Shown piece after piece: positions 26,621-35,760 of a stretch of 64,000 bases of DNA (positions within the stretch are counted from its first letter, which is position 1; each line of letters begins with the position of its first letter). The notes beneath the pieces were generated by a model. It was given only the letters and a program-made list of their open reading frames with translations. It searched no databases and had not been told where the DNA came from. Source of the DNA: Ilyomonas sp965247435. GTDB lineage: Bacteria > Bacteroidota > Bacteroidia > Chitinophagales > Chitinophagaceae. The translations under genes and the position numbers were made by a program. Location of the stretch: contig OZ252019.1 of the NCBI GenBank assembly GCA_965247435.1, forward strand, positions 4,216,001 through 4,280,000. The letters are read 5' to 3'.

Positions 26621-27235
26621 ATGGCCGGTGTGGAGTGTGAAAAATTATTGCAGACAGATGGGCTTTTAAGCATTGATGCAACGAACCGGCAGCTTCTATA
26701 TACAGCAATGCATACCGCCGGCAGTTGCAAAAATCCGGTTGTACAGTTCACACTGCTTAATGGCAAGCATCCACATCCACATTCCAAACCCGGCAACAGA
26801 AACTTCCGGTTGCTTATTAAAAATGTTTTTTGCAAACATACAACCCGGCAAAGCGGTTTGGCAGTAATACCGGATGTGCTATTTTACGGACAATCTACAA
26901 TTGAACGCCTTGTTACCAGCGCATTAAACGTGAACCATTGCGCAGGCGCCGGAGTTAAGGTTAAGCCATTAGCGGCAGACATATTGAATTATAAAAATAA
27001 ACTTTCGGTCTTCTTTGCAAAAGCTATTGTTACGCATTCTTTAATAAATAAGCAGAAGAAAATAATGACTGCCACCGGCGCTCCGGCAGAACTTATACAA
27101 ATAGCGGAAGAACAAAAACTGTGGCCAAACGGAAATGTATTTTCTTTTTTTTGTGAGTGTTTAAAGAATATATTTACTAATATATTACATGTGGTTACTG
27201 CAGAAAAAAGCTGTTCCGCTTTAAAAAAATGTTAG
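26621..27235 (+). CDS. Unrecognised ORF, possibly not a gene
   Basis: 204 codons open from ATG 26621. The translation has no known motif, is unusually rich in Cys, His, Asn and Lys, has no clear secondary-structure pattern and ends in a Cys-Lys stretch (SCSALKKC). A real orphan gene or the decayed remains of one are both possible; a chance open frame of this length is less likely but not excluded. A second, overlapping frame (27229-27543) looks no better. The reverse strand offers nothing better. Confidence 0.28.
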   Translation: MAGVECEKLLQTDGLLSIDATNRQLLYTAMHTAGSCKNPVVQFTLLNGKHPHPHSKPGNRNFRLLIKNVFCKHTTRQSGLAVIPDVLFYGQSTIERLVTSALNVNHCAGAGVKVKPLAADILNYKNKLSVFFAKAIVTHSLINKQKKIMTATGAPAELIQIAEEQKLWPNGNVFSFFCECLKNIFTNILHVVTAEKSCSALKKC

Positions 27236-27560
27236 CCTGCGATACTATAAAAATACCTGGCGGGATATTGAACAACCAACCGCTGCCTGCAATGTACAGG
27301 CTATACTTGTTAACCTTAAAGCAGCCAATAACATCTAACAATGATAAGCATGATAATGCTATAAAAAATATTGTACACATTCAGTCACCGAAAGTAAAAA
27401 CACTTGCGGCAAGTATGCAGTGTGTATCAACCCTGGTAAAGGGAAAAGACATGAACGTAAATAATTGTCCGCTATTATTAAAACAGGAAACCTGCCTGGC
27501 AGGCCGGAAAATTCGTTATGCAATGATTTTTTTCAACCATTAAATTTCATCCCCACTATT

Positions 27561-27968
27561 ATGAATCCTCCATTTAAAAAAATAATTCTTGTTGACGACG
27601 ACAGTGTCCATAATTTTATCAGTATCAAACTGCTTAAAAAGTTTCTAAACGATGCTGATGCCGAGATTACGGCATTTACCGACTCGGGCAAAAGTCTTCA
27701 ATTTATAATCACCCTGCTGCACACCAGTCCTGTGCAAACCCTCTTATTGCTGGACCTGAATATGCCTGTACTGAATGGATGGGATGTGCTGGACGAGTTA
27801 GATAAGTTGGAGCCAGGCCTTAAGCACTTGCTCACGATTTATATTTTATCTTCTTCTATTGACCCGCATGATAAAACGAGAGCCGGTAAAAACCCGATGG
27901 TAGCCGGCTATCTTACCAAGCCGCTTTATGAACAGTTCTCTGTTATTTTTAACAACACAGCTTTATAA
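27561..27968 (+). CDS. Single-domain response regulator
   Basis: 135 aa CheY-like receiver without an output domain. The acidic pocket is IILVDDDSVHNF (residues 7-18), the phosphorylated Asp is in LLLLDLNMPVLNGWDVL (about residue 61), and the conserved Lys is in GYLTKPL. Start chosen at ATG 27561, which gives the normal N-terminus; the frame extends upstream to 27465 without family similarity. No kinase is adjacent; the two TPR kinases 8-12 kb away lack partners, but a link is only speculation. Confidence 0.92.
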   Translation: MNPPFKKIILVDDDSVHNFISIKLLKKFLNDADAEITAFTDSGKSLQFIITLLHTSPVQTLLLLDLNMPVLNGWDVLDELDKLEPGLKHLLTIYILSSSIDPHDKTRAGKNPMVAGYLTKPLYEQFSVIFNNTAL

Positions 27969-28071
27969 CAACTGTACAAGGCTATAGGGCATAATTACGT
28001 ATGCAGCTATCTAATTAAAAGTGGTGCTGCTGTGCCAAATAACGTGCGGCAATCAATTGTTGGCCGGCTGG

Positions 28072-28407
28072 TTATTCGCCACCTTCCGGGCCATAAAAAA
28101 TAACCCAGGTAGTAAAATCATCCGAAAAATTAAAGAAGCGGTGCTCGGCATAAGCCGCCACAAAGAGGCAATCGCTGGCAGCTACTTCTACAATTTCGCC
28201 TTCGTGAAAAAACGAACCTTTACCCGAAACAATAATATATACCTCGTCGCGGTTGTGCGGGTGCTGCCGGTCTATCTTATCGGGTTTGTACATCTCTATC
28301 TGCAGGCTGTTGCGGGTAAACAACTGCACAAATTCGTGGCTGCTTTCTGCCAGTTGCTGCAAGGCATCTATTTTAGAGATTTTGAAGTTTTGGTTTAATT
28401 GTTTCAT
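28072..28407 (-). CDS. Cupin domain protein
   Basis: 111 aa single cupin. Motif 1 is visible as HPHNRDEVYIIVSGKGSFF (two His and the Glu of the metal site) and motif 2 as SDCLFVAAYAEHRFFNFS (the last metal His). Small cupins of this kind bind a divalent metal; substrate and reaction cannot be inferred. It converges with the response regulator gene. Confidence 0.87.
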   Translation of the reverse strand: MKQLNQNFKISKIDALQQLAESSHEFVQLFTRNSLQIEMYKPDKIDRQHPHNRDEVYIIVSGKGSFFHEGEIVEVAASDCLFVAAYAEHRFFNFSDDFTTWVIFYGPEGGE

Positions 28408-28551
28408 AGTATAAGCAGATGACCAGGTACTAGAAAAGGACGGTGTTATTTATTTTAGCGGCGCAACAATTTGCCGCACCAGCAAGATAAAACGAATCTG
28501 TAAAACTTCCCAATGGTATTGCCGGAATACCGGGCTTGCTGTAAAGGCTTT

Positions 28552-30216
28552 TTATCGCTTGTTAAAGGGCACAGCCGCAGTTTCTTTTCCATCCGTTATC
28601 CTAATAAAATACAATCCCGTATGCAGGTTGCCCGCTGCAAACTGAAAAATATTACTTCCGGCTACAATATTGCGCTGGTAGCGGGTTATAACATTGCCGT
28701 TTACATCGGTAATATCAACATGCAGTATGCCCTGCAGCGGGGAGATAACGTTGGTAATTAATATATTCTGTACCGGGTTGGGATAGATGTTTTTTATGGT
28801 AAGCTTCTTTGGCAGCGGCTGTTCAACAGTAAAATCAGCCGAGGCATAACCAACCGTGCCATCGCAGTGTATGTTTTGTGCATAAGGCAGATCGCCGCTG
28901 CCTTTGTCTTCCTGCCACACAGCAACCGCCTGCCCGTTGTGAACGGCCGAAAAACCGTAGCGGAATTTGATATTGCTGCTGGTAGCAACCGGTGCTATTT
29001 TATGGGTCCAGGCAAAATTGCCCCCGCCGGTAAGCTTTACTGCGCCTAACTTATTACTATTGTCGGTAACTAAAAAAAGCGGTTCATTACCACAAAGCGA
29101 TAGCGGGCTATAGGCAAGGCGGCTTAGATTGTCGCTCAGCGGGGCAAGCGCTTTGGCATTATTGCCCAGATACCGGCTGCCCGTTGCCGCATTGTATTTT
29201 TGAACATAGACAGAACTGGCAGTTTGCGATGGATTGGTAACAGTGCATACCGCCCATACTTCGCTGGAAGCTGCCTGCTTGGCGATATAAATATCCTGCT
29301 CATAAGGATCGGAGTTGGCAGAATAATCGGAAAAAGCGCTGCCATTTGCGCCCCAGGGCAGGCTGCCATCCGGGTTAATCTTTTGCACGTATGCATCGAA
29401 GCGGTTGCTGCCCGACGGGTTGCCAAAATAGCCCACGTAAGTTGTATCCTTTTCTATATGCACATCGTAATAGCGATAGCTAACGGTGGTAAGGGCAGAA
29501 AGCCGTACCGCACTTGCCCATAAAGGCTTGCCGTTAACATTAAACTGCTGCTCGAACAAATTGGTGTAAAAGGGAAAGAAAACCTGGTCCTGGTACACCA
29601 TGTTAAACCTGCTCCCGGTGCCCCTTAGAAGCTGTGGCCGCGATACTATGTGACCGCTGTTGCCGCTGAAAACTTTATATTCCGGCCAGGCTGCAACACC
29701 TGCTGCGCTTACTTTCTGGTAATTTATTTTACCATTATCCGACCACGCCACTGCAACTTCATCCGTACTTAATGCCACAGGATAAGGCGACAGGCCGGGG
29801 CCTACATCTACGCCGTCGCGCCAGAGCAGTTTTCCGGCAGTACTTATTTTTTGCATGCCGCACTCGTAAGCACTTCCCTTCTGCACCTGGAAGGCGATAA
29901 TGAAATTATTGTTGTTGTCCACACATACATTAAACACAAAAGTGGCCGAGCCGGATTTCCGGTTACTTACCAGTATGCCGCTATCGCCAAGCAGGCGGTT
30001 GCCGGCAGCATCCAGCAGTTGCGCACGCATATCATAATTGCCGCCGCGCTGGCTGTAAAAGGCAATCCAAGTTTTACCATCGCTGGTGCCGGCCGTTTGT
30101 ATGTCGCTTGCACTGGCCGCAGCAACAAGCGTATTCTTCGCGGTATTGTTTGTCCATTGCGCCGGCAGCGAAAGCATCGGGAAGCACAGTACAATAAGGG
30201 CAATAACTTTCTGCAT
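28552..30216 (-). CDS. Secreted T9SS type A sorting-domain protein
   Basis: 554 aa. Signal peptide MQKVIALIVLCFPMLSLPAQ, a long beta-rich body with repeated units of the kind VAVWSDNGKINYQKVSAAG, AVWQEDKGSGDLPYAQNI and IAFYSQRGGNYDMRAQLLDA, and a C-terminal type A sorting domain (IKNIYPNPVQNILITNV to GLYFIRITDGKETAAVPFNKR). The body repeats look like beta-propeller or sialidase-like blades of about 60-70 residues. It should be secreted and surface-attached. No catalytic residues could be assigned. Confidence 0.9.
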   Translation of the reverse strand: MQKVIALIVLCFPMLSLPAQWTNNTAKNTLVAAASASDIQTAGTSDGKTWIAFYSQRGGNYDMRAQLLDAAGNRLLGDSGILVSNRKSGSATFVFNVCVDNNNNFIIAFQVQKGSAYECGMQKISTAGKLLWRDGVDVGPGLSPYPVALSTDEVAVAWSDNGKINYQKVSAAGVAAWPEYKVFSGNSGHIVSRPQLLRGTGSRFNMVYQDQVFFPFYTNLFEQQFNVNGKPLWASAVRLSALTTVSYRYYDVHIEKDTTYVGYFGNPSGSNRFDAYVQKINPDGSLPWGANGSAFSDYSANSDPYEQDIYIAKQAASSEVWAVCTVTNPSQTASSVYVQKYNAATGSRYLGNNAKALAPLSDNLSRLAYSPLSLCGNEPLFLVTDNSNKLGAVKLTGGGNFAWTHKIAPVATSSNIKFRYGFSAVHNGQAVAVWQEDKGSGDLPYAQNIHCDGTVGYASADFTVEQPLPKKLTIKNIYPNPVQNILITNVISPLQGILHVDITDVNGNVITRYQRNIVAGSNIFQFAAGNLHTGLYFIRITDGKETAAVPFNKR

Positions 30217-30358
30217 AGCTTTATTTTAATACCTTGAAGCTATGAAATTTATCACACAATACCGGGCATAGGTTGCCTTATAACAACCACACCTGAAAAG
30301 CAGGTTTATTACCAATGAAAGAGCACCAGAAAAGATACCTTGCTGTTATCAAACTGTA

Positions 30359-30535
30359 TTAAGACAGTTCAATCTGTGCCAGCAAATCCTGTTGCCAGCC
30401 GGTAAGCTTGCCGAAATTTGCTTTTATACGTTGCTTAACTTCTTTTCTCAGTGCTGTCTTATCCATTGTATTGGCAACTGATTCGTTGCCCTTCGGGCGC
30501 ATTTCGGCGGATTTGATTGGAATGACTGGATTCAT
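30359..30535 (-). CDS. Small hypothetical protein (58 aa)
   Basis: ATG at 30535 to TAA at 30359. The product starts MNPVIPIKSAEMRPKGNESV and continues with an amphipathic, Lys-rich helix (DKTALRKEVKQRIKAN) and FGKLTGWQQDLLAQIELS. The balanced composition and clear helical second half suggest a real small gene. Family unknown to me. Confidence 0.45.
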   Translation of the reverse strand: MNPVIPIKSAEMRPKGNESVANTMDKTALRKEVKQRIKANFGKLTGWQQDLLAQIELS

Positions 30536-30871
30536 GTTGATACCGGAGTGTTTTATTGAGTTATAAAATGGAGCATCGTTATGGATTAAGAAAAGTACAA
30601 TGCTGCTTTATCTGTTTAATATACGTTGCGTACTTCTATCTTAGATTTAATGAATCGTAAAAAGGGACAGCAGGACAACACACCATTGCAAAACAGCGCT
30701 GCTCAACTGCTGATATGCAGTTGAAAGCACTTCTTTTTTAGATATAAAATTTCTAAATTAAAGAATGAATCTTTTACGGTGTCAGATGCATATATATTGA
30801 AATTTACAAAGTACAGTAATGCCATTGCTGTGGCAATAAAGACTTTTGTACAATACAAAAACAAGCGGCAC
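30536..30871. other. Intergenic, 336 bp, no gene seen
   Basis: AT-rich spacer between the 58-aa gene and the convergent-side end of the acetyltransferase gene. No hairpin or coding region recognised. Confidence 0.4.
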
Positions 30872-31438
30872 TTACACTTCTGCTGCTAACGTTCTTATTA
30901 CTTTACAGGGATTGCCTCCGGCCACCACATCAGCAGGGATGTTTTTCGTTACAACACTGCCTGCCCCTATTATCGTACGGTCGCCAATCGTTACACCCGG
31001 ACAAATAACCACGCTGCCGCCTATCCATACATCTTCTCCGATAGTTACCGGCTTTGCAAACTCCAGCCCGGCAGCCCGCTCTTTGTAATGTATCGGGTGG
31101 GTAGCGGTGTAAATCTGCACATTCGGTCCAAACAGCGTACGGCTGCCGATGCGAACCTCCATTACATCCAGCACCACGCAATTGAAGTTGAAGAATACTT
31201 TTTCGCCCAATTTTATATTGGTGCCATAATCGCAATAAAAAGGCGGCTGCAGCCATAAACCCTCGCCTGCATCCGGGATCAGTTGCTGTACAATGCCGTT
31301 TCTTATTGCGGTCTCTGCTTCACTGGTATCATTCAGCGCTTTTAGCAGCAGCCTTGCCTGCAGTCTTTCTTCTGTAAGCTGCGTGTCGAGCGCATTGTAC
31401 AACGCTCCCGAAAGCATTTTTTCTTTTTCAGTTTTCAT
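30872..31438 (-). CDS. Sugar O-acetyltransferase (maltose/galactoside type)
   Basis: 188 aa, left-handed beta-helix hexapeptide acyltransferase. N-terminal helical cap EKEKMLSGALYNALDTQLTEER.QARLLLKALNDTSE (Mac domain), then FYCDYGTNIKLGEKVFFNFNCVVLD, the catalytic-His loop TATHPIHYKERAAGLEFAKPV, and hexapeptide turns IGEDVWIGGSVVICPGVTIGDRTIIGAGSVVTKNIPADVVAGGNP. It transfers acetyl from acetyl-CoA to a sugar hydroxyl. Full length. Monocistronic. Confidence 0.96.
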   Translation of the reverse strand: MKTEKEKMLSGALYNALDTQLTEERLQARLLLKALNDTSEAETAIRNGIVQQLIPDAGEGLWLQPPFYCDYGTNIKLGEKVFFNFNCVVLDVMEVRIGSRTLFGPNVQIYTATHPIHYKERAAGLEFAKPVTIGEDVWIGGSVVICPGVTIGDRTIIGAGSVVTKNIPADVVAGGNPCKVIRTLAAEV

Positions 31439-31621
31439 ACAGCCATTTTTTACAAATCATCCGCAAAAATCGCGGCAGGTTATTGCAACGGCCCTATTGG
31501 ATGACTGCAGCGATAGGAATGCCTTAATCAACACATATTATAATAGCAAGGCAACCTTTTAGTTTTCAACAGCGTATATCTTCCTACATTCTTCTTTTCA
31601 TCACTCCTTTAACTCCCCGCT

Positions 31622-32113
31622 ATGAAAAAAGCATTTGCTATTGCTGCCATTGCCTGTTTGTTTGCCTGTACCAAAACCAACGTGCAGGCGCCGGCTGCTA
31701 CGGCTGCCCTTTCGCCCGAAACCAACTTATCTGCGCCCCAAAAAAGCAGGACTGCTTTATTAACGGCACATCCGTGGATGTACCAGGGCTATTATTTTCA
31801 TTATACCGACCAGCAGCACAAAGGCGATCCGGAATATGTACGCGGCAGCAGCACTAATATTTTAGACCTTGATGACACGCGCTTTAACTTCAGAAAAAAC
31901 GGTACTTTTCTCGAGATAAGCGGCGGTTACCGCTACCCGGGCACGTGGCAGTTTACCAATGCGGCAGACACGGTGCTGGTAATGGCATACAGCTACGGAA
32001 CCAACGTAAATACCATTGTTACGCTTACCAGCAACCAGTTGTACTATACCAAACCAATTGGCAGCTACAGCCACAACAATTTTGCTTATACGGAGTTGAT
32101 TACCGCGCAATAA
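31622..32113 (+). CDS. Hypothetical lipoprotein
   Basis: 163 aa. Signal peptide with lipobox CLFACT (lipidated Cys at residue 16), then a Pro/Ala linker and a small beta-rich domain: ALLTAHPWMYQGYYFHY, NFRKNGTFLEISGGYRYPGTWQFTN, TIVTLTSNQLYYT. The 'LLTxHPW..Gxxx..F..NGTF....G..GTWxF' arrangement is common in lipocalin-like lipoproteins of Bacteroidota. Function unknown. Confidence 0.82.
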   Translation: MKKAFAIAAIACLFACTKTNVQAPAATAALSPETNLSAPQKSRTALLTAHPWMYQGYYFHYTDQQHKGDPEYVRGSSTNILDLDDTRFNFRKNGTFLEISGGYRYPGTWQFTNAADTVLVMAYSYGTNVNTIVTLTSNQLYYTKPIGSYSHNNFAYTELITAQ

Positions 32114-32699
32114 AATTTGTGGTATTACACAAAACAAAATGCAACAAGATGGATTAAAGCTTGGTAGCAAATTAAGTTTAACAAAAATCCGGAATTGCTT
32201 TTTTAATATTATGGCTAATGCCTTTAGACAGCCAAAGAACCGGCCTCTCAAATTTGTATGTTGAACAATTGCCCCAAATATTAATAAGATTAGCGTTGTA
32301 TAAGGAAATTTAGTCGCCATTTTTTCAAAACTTCTTTTGTTTGTTTACCTTCTTCATCCGGTTTAGAGGCTTATAGATTTCTATTAAAAATGCAAAATAA
32401 GTGGGCAGTTGAAAACCGGATAAAAAGTAGAAAGAAGAATTTTATTTAAGATTTCAGGAACATAAAAACTCAAATTGAAACAGCAGCATTTTCTTGCCAT
32501 CAGCCTTGTTAAACTAACCTGTAAGGTTCAAGAGCCTGGCAGGTTAAGCTTTTGTAGCAGCGTCTTCATAAGTAGCTGATGGTAAGGATAAACGTTTAGT
32601 TTTTCCAAAATTATTATTACCACGCTCGTGCACGTTATTCATCAGCCTGAAAATGCTTTCTTACGTCCACAGATCGCCCCCTTTTTAGAGCCGCCACTA
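32114..32699. other. Intergenic, 586 bp, with one degenerate hairpin
   Basis: No gene seen. At about 32515-32545 AACCTG and CAGGTT arms flank an inner AGGTT/AGCCT pair, like the 'CCTGACAGGTT' intergenic palindromes of Bacteroidota. Confidence 0.4.
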
Positions 32700-33215
32700 T
32701 TATGCTTCCCGGCGCAATCTCGAGCTTAAGTTGAGGAGGTTGAGAAAATTAGACTGGTCATAACCCACTACATAAGCGAGGATACTTACTACACCTGCAG
32801 CTTTTGCATATTGCTCGGGTGATGGGTTTTCAAACGGCGCGTTCACCAGCACATACATACCGGCCAGAAAAGCGATGTACACTACAAAGCCACGGATGAT
32901 GCAATTAAAAGGATTTTGCTGTACCAGCAGCTCATCGGCGATCTCTCCTTTCGTACCATCTTCCTTCACCATACTTTTTGTAATGAACAGGTTGTTGGAA
33001 CAGCCGCCGCAAAAGGACGCCGCCATACATAAAAAAGCAATATTGGTGGGAGTGTACGTTAGCAGGCTTATCAACAATGCATACCAGTTCAGCCCGTTTC
33101 CCAACGTGTCTCTGAAGGGTTTGGAGCTGATAAATAATCCGAGGCCAAAAAAGATCAGCCATCCGATTACCGCAGCTATTCCGCCTGCAACCACAAAAGA
33201 TTTATTTGGTTTCAT
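32700..33215 (-). CDS. Hypothetical membrane protein
   Basis: 171 aa from ATG 33215; the frame extends nine bases upstream to a TTG, which I reject. About four membrane segments: residues 10-30 (AGGIAAVIGWLIFFGLGLFI), 42-65 (WYALLISLLTYTPTNIAFLCMA), 104-124 (GFVVYIAFLAGMYVLV) and 139-155 (AAGVVSILAYVVGY). A loop AASFCGGCSNNLFITKS with two Cys lies between the second and third. I do not recognise the family; the membrane location is clear. Confidence 0.72.
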   Translation of the reverse strand: MKPNKSFVVAGGIAAVIGWLIFFGLGLFISSKPFRDTLGNGLNWYALLISLLTYTPTNIAFLCMAASFCGGCSNNLFITKSMVKEDGTKGEIADELLVQQNPFNCIIRGFVVYIAFLAGMYVLVNAPFENPSPEQYAKAAGVVSILAYVVGYDQSNFLNLLNLSSRLRREA

Positions 33216-33797
33216 AATAGTCAATTAAAGCGGTCATCAAAATACAAAGGCCTGTAAACATGAATCGCAGTAATTGTTTTAAAGCAAACAAACAGTAAAG
33301 TAGTATAAAGAGCATAGTAGCAGAGCGTAAAAACAGGAAGCTATCAATCGTTGTGTTTGTACTGTTGGTTTTATACCTCTGTTTAAAATAAAGTCGTATA
33401 AATAATGCAACGCTTCAAAAGGCTTTTTTGCTTTCAGCCTGCTCATACAGAGAAGATGTTACCGGTAAATGATATAACCTAACAGGTTAAGAGCAGGCTC
33501 GGCACAGCGCTAAAAGAAAATAATTACCTGCTCCTGCTGCAAATAACCGTCCGCTTTCCGGCCGGCATTTATTTAGGATGGGTGTATCTTATATGGTCGT
33601 TTCGTTGGGTTGCGGCCGGTGAGACGCCACAGGTGCTTGAGCGTATTCTCCTCCGGCTGTAAACAGGTATTTCCTCCGGCATTTTTATTCCGGACATCTA
33701 TAGTAAGTCACCGGCCGGCGGCGATTTGAAATACGCCGATATAATCAGGTGTGCCCATGATTTACTTATTTTCGTTGCTCTTAAAGGAGAAAAAGTT
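33216..33797. other. Intergenic, 582 bp, no gene seen
   Basis: Divergent spacer between the membrane protein and aminopeptidase genes. It holds a weak AACCTAACAGGTT palindrome near 33476. Upstream in-frame codons of the aminopeptidase frame (from TTG 33726) are not likely to be translated. Confidence 0.4.
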
Positions 33798-35018
33798 ATG
33801 CTGCAGCCGGATGAAAATATTTTGACAAAGTATGCACAGGTAATGGTACGCTATGCACTGAATAATGGGGTAGGAATTAACACGGGCGATACTGTTTTTT
33901 TAGTAGCACAGGAATGCAGCAAAAGCCTGTTTATGGCAATTGCTAAAGAAATATATGCCGCCGGCGGCAACCTGATTACGCATTATCAGCCCGATAACAT
34001 CCGCCCGGTCAGCCTTGCACGCCTGCTGCTGGAAAACGGTAGCGATGAGCAAATCAGTTTCTTTGCAAAGCCTTACTGGCAGGGCATTGTAGAGGCGGCA
34101 GACCATATCCTCTTTATTATTTCGGAGCCGGATGTGCATGTACTGGAAGAGCTGCCTTCCTCCAAAATCAGCAGGATGAACAGCGCCCGTGCGCCGTACA
34201 TGGCAATGCGGGAAAAGAAAGAGCAGGCAGGCAAATTATCCTGGTCGCTGTGTCTCTTTGGTACGCAAAGTATGGCCGATGAGGCCGGGCTCACACTACA
34301 AGCCTATTGGGAGCAAATTATAGAAGCGTGCTACCTGCGGGAAGATGATCCTGTAACCAAATGGAAAACAGTGCAGCAGGAGATAGAAGCCATCAAACAC
34401 AAGCTGGACGCGCTGGAGATTGAAACCCTGCACATACAGGGTGAAGATGTTGATCTCCGGGTGCAGATAGGCAGGCATCGCCAATGGCTGAGCGGCGGCG
34501 GAAAAAACATTCCCTCCTTTGAAATATTTACCTCGCCCGACTGGCGGGGCACCAACGGTTTTATCCGTTTTAACCAGCCGCTCTTTTATTCCGGCAAACG
34601 CATTTCGGGCATCTCGCTCTCTTTTGAAAACGGCGTGGTGGTAACATCTTCGGCAACAGAAAATGAAGACGCCCTGAAAGAGATGATTGCGCAGGACAAT
34701 GCAGACAAAGTGGGCGAATTTTCGCTTACCGATAAACGCCATTCCCGCATTACCCGGTTTATGGCTACTACCCTGTTTGATGAGAATATGGGCGGCGAAT
34801 GGGGCAATACGCATATTGCTTTAGGCAATGCCTATAAAGATACGTTTGCAGGCGATATGGCAACGGTAACGGACGAAGCGTGGGTAGTAATGGGCTACAA
34901 TTCCTGCCCCAAAGTGCATACAGATATTATCAGCACCAGCAACAGAACGGTTACGGCCACGCTGGCCGATGGCACACAAAAAGTGATTTATACAAACGGA
35001 GAATTTGTGTTGAAATAA
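33798..35018 (+). CDS. M29 family aminopeptidase
   Basis: 406 aa metallo-aminopeptidase (thermophilic aminopeptidase family, M29). Start at ATG 33798 because AAAGGAG lies 8 bases upstream, an unusual strong Shine-Dalgarno for this genome. Domain 1 is a Rossmann-like half (YALNNGVGINTGDTVFL, AAGGNLITHYQPD). The catalytic half has SATENEDAL, the GEFSLTDKRHSRI segment and TLFDENMGGEWGNTHIALGNAY, the family's metal-binding block with Glu and His. It removes N-terminal residues from peptides. Likely cytoplasmic. Confidence 0.92.
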   Translation: MLQPDENILTKYAQVMVRYALNNGVGINTGDTVFLVAQECSKSLFMAIAKEIYAAGGNLITHYQPDNIRPVSLARLLLENGSDEQISFFAKPYWQGIVEAADHILFIISEPDVHVLEELPSSKISRMNSARAPYMAMREKKEQAGKLSWSLCLFGTQSMADEAGLTLQAYWEQIIEACYLREDDPVTKWKTVQQEIEAIKHKLDALEIETLHIQGEDVDLRVQIGRHRQWLSGGGKNIPSFEIFTSPDWRGTNGFIRFNQPLFYSGKRISGISLSFENGVVVTSSATENEDALKEMIAQDNADKVGEFSLTDKRHSRITRFMATTLFDENMGGEWGNTHIALGNAYKDTFAGDMATVTDEAWVVMGYNSCPKVHTDIISTSNRTVTATLADGTQKVIYTNGEFVLK

Positions 35019-35035
35019 TAAGCAGCTTTTACCGG

Positions 35036-35362
35036 TTACGCATAACATACCGTAGAGAGTACAGCATACGGGTTGATGGAAAACTGCATATCGGTTTGTT
35101 GCGGAGCTTCGCCTAACTCAATATTCAGAAATGATTTGGCCGGCATAATTTCCCACAGGTACAAGCTTTTTCCGGCAACTGATGTATCAACAATTCCCGG
35201 CAGCATTTCATCGAGCCAGCCATTCCAGCAAGCCGCTTCTAACTGTTCTACCGGCGATAAACTTCTTCCTCTTTCCGATGTATCTTCTTCCCACAATTCT
35301 CTTTGCGCTAAAGAAGTATTGATCACCAGTAATATTTCCTGTTGTACTGAATTTGTTTCCAT
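35036..35362 (-). CDS. Hypothetical protein (108 aa)
   Basis: Acidic, soluble, with no membrane segment or signal. Begins METNSVQQEILLVINTSLAQ and contains a Trp-rich segment AACWNGWLDEMLPGIVD and LYLWEIMPAKSFLNIELGE. The composition is protein-like, and the reading frame converges on the aminopeptidase gene with 18 bp between stops. I do not recognise the family. No neighbours suggest a role. Confidence 0.65.
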   Translation of the reverse strand: METNSVQQEILLVINTSLAQRELWEEDTSERGRSLSPVEQLEAACWNGWLDEMLPGIVDTSVAGKSLYLWEIMPAKSFLNIELGEAPQQTDMQFSINPYAVLSTVCYA

Positions 35363-35760
35363 AACACAGTTTTAATCCTTCATACATAGACGTAAAAAAG
35401 AAGCAAAAGGTTGATAGGATTTAAAAAAAATAACAAAATTTCCTGGCGGGATGTGTGAAAGTTAAGGAATAATTTGATTGCTGTATGAATTACAGCCGGG
35501 CATGATGTTCTGCTAAAGTTGCATTTTATTATTTTGATTAAAGATAATTTGAAGCGCGCCGCGGTTGACTATTGTAGCGCCTGCATACTAAATTGATGTT
35601 TGCGCTGCACACTTGCAGAATGCAACAGGTAATAATATAAAAAAGCAGCAACAAGTTTGGGCTTGCTGCTGCTTTGGTTTTAAGAAGTCTCGTATAAGCC
35701 TCCCGGAAAAATCATTGTTTATTCAAAATGGTCTACGCTTGTATCAGCAACCTCCTGCTG
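35363..35760. other. Intergenic, 398 bp, terminator in its last third
   Basis: No gene seen. Contains the terminator of the OmpA-type gene at 35642-35675. Confidence 0.4.
35642..35675 (-). terminator. Terminator of the OmpA-type lipoprotein gene
   Basis: On the reverse strand AAAGCAGCAGCAAG pairs with CTTGTTGCTGCTTT (one G-U pair) and is followed by TTTTATATT, about 86 nt after the OmpA gene stop. Confidence 0.82.

Noticed and set aside
27229..27543. 104-codon ORF on the plus strand
   Set aside because: Starts inside another weak ORF, low-complexity composition, no motif, and ends just before the response regulator.
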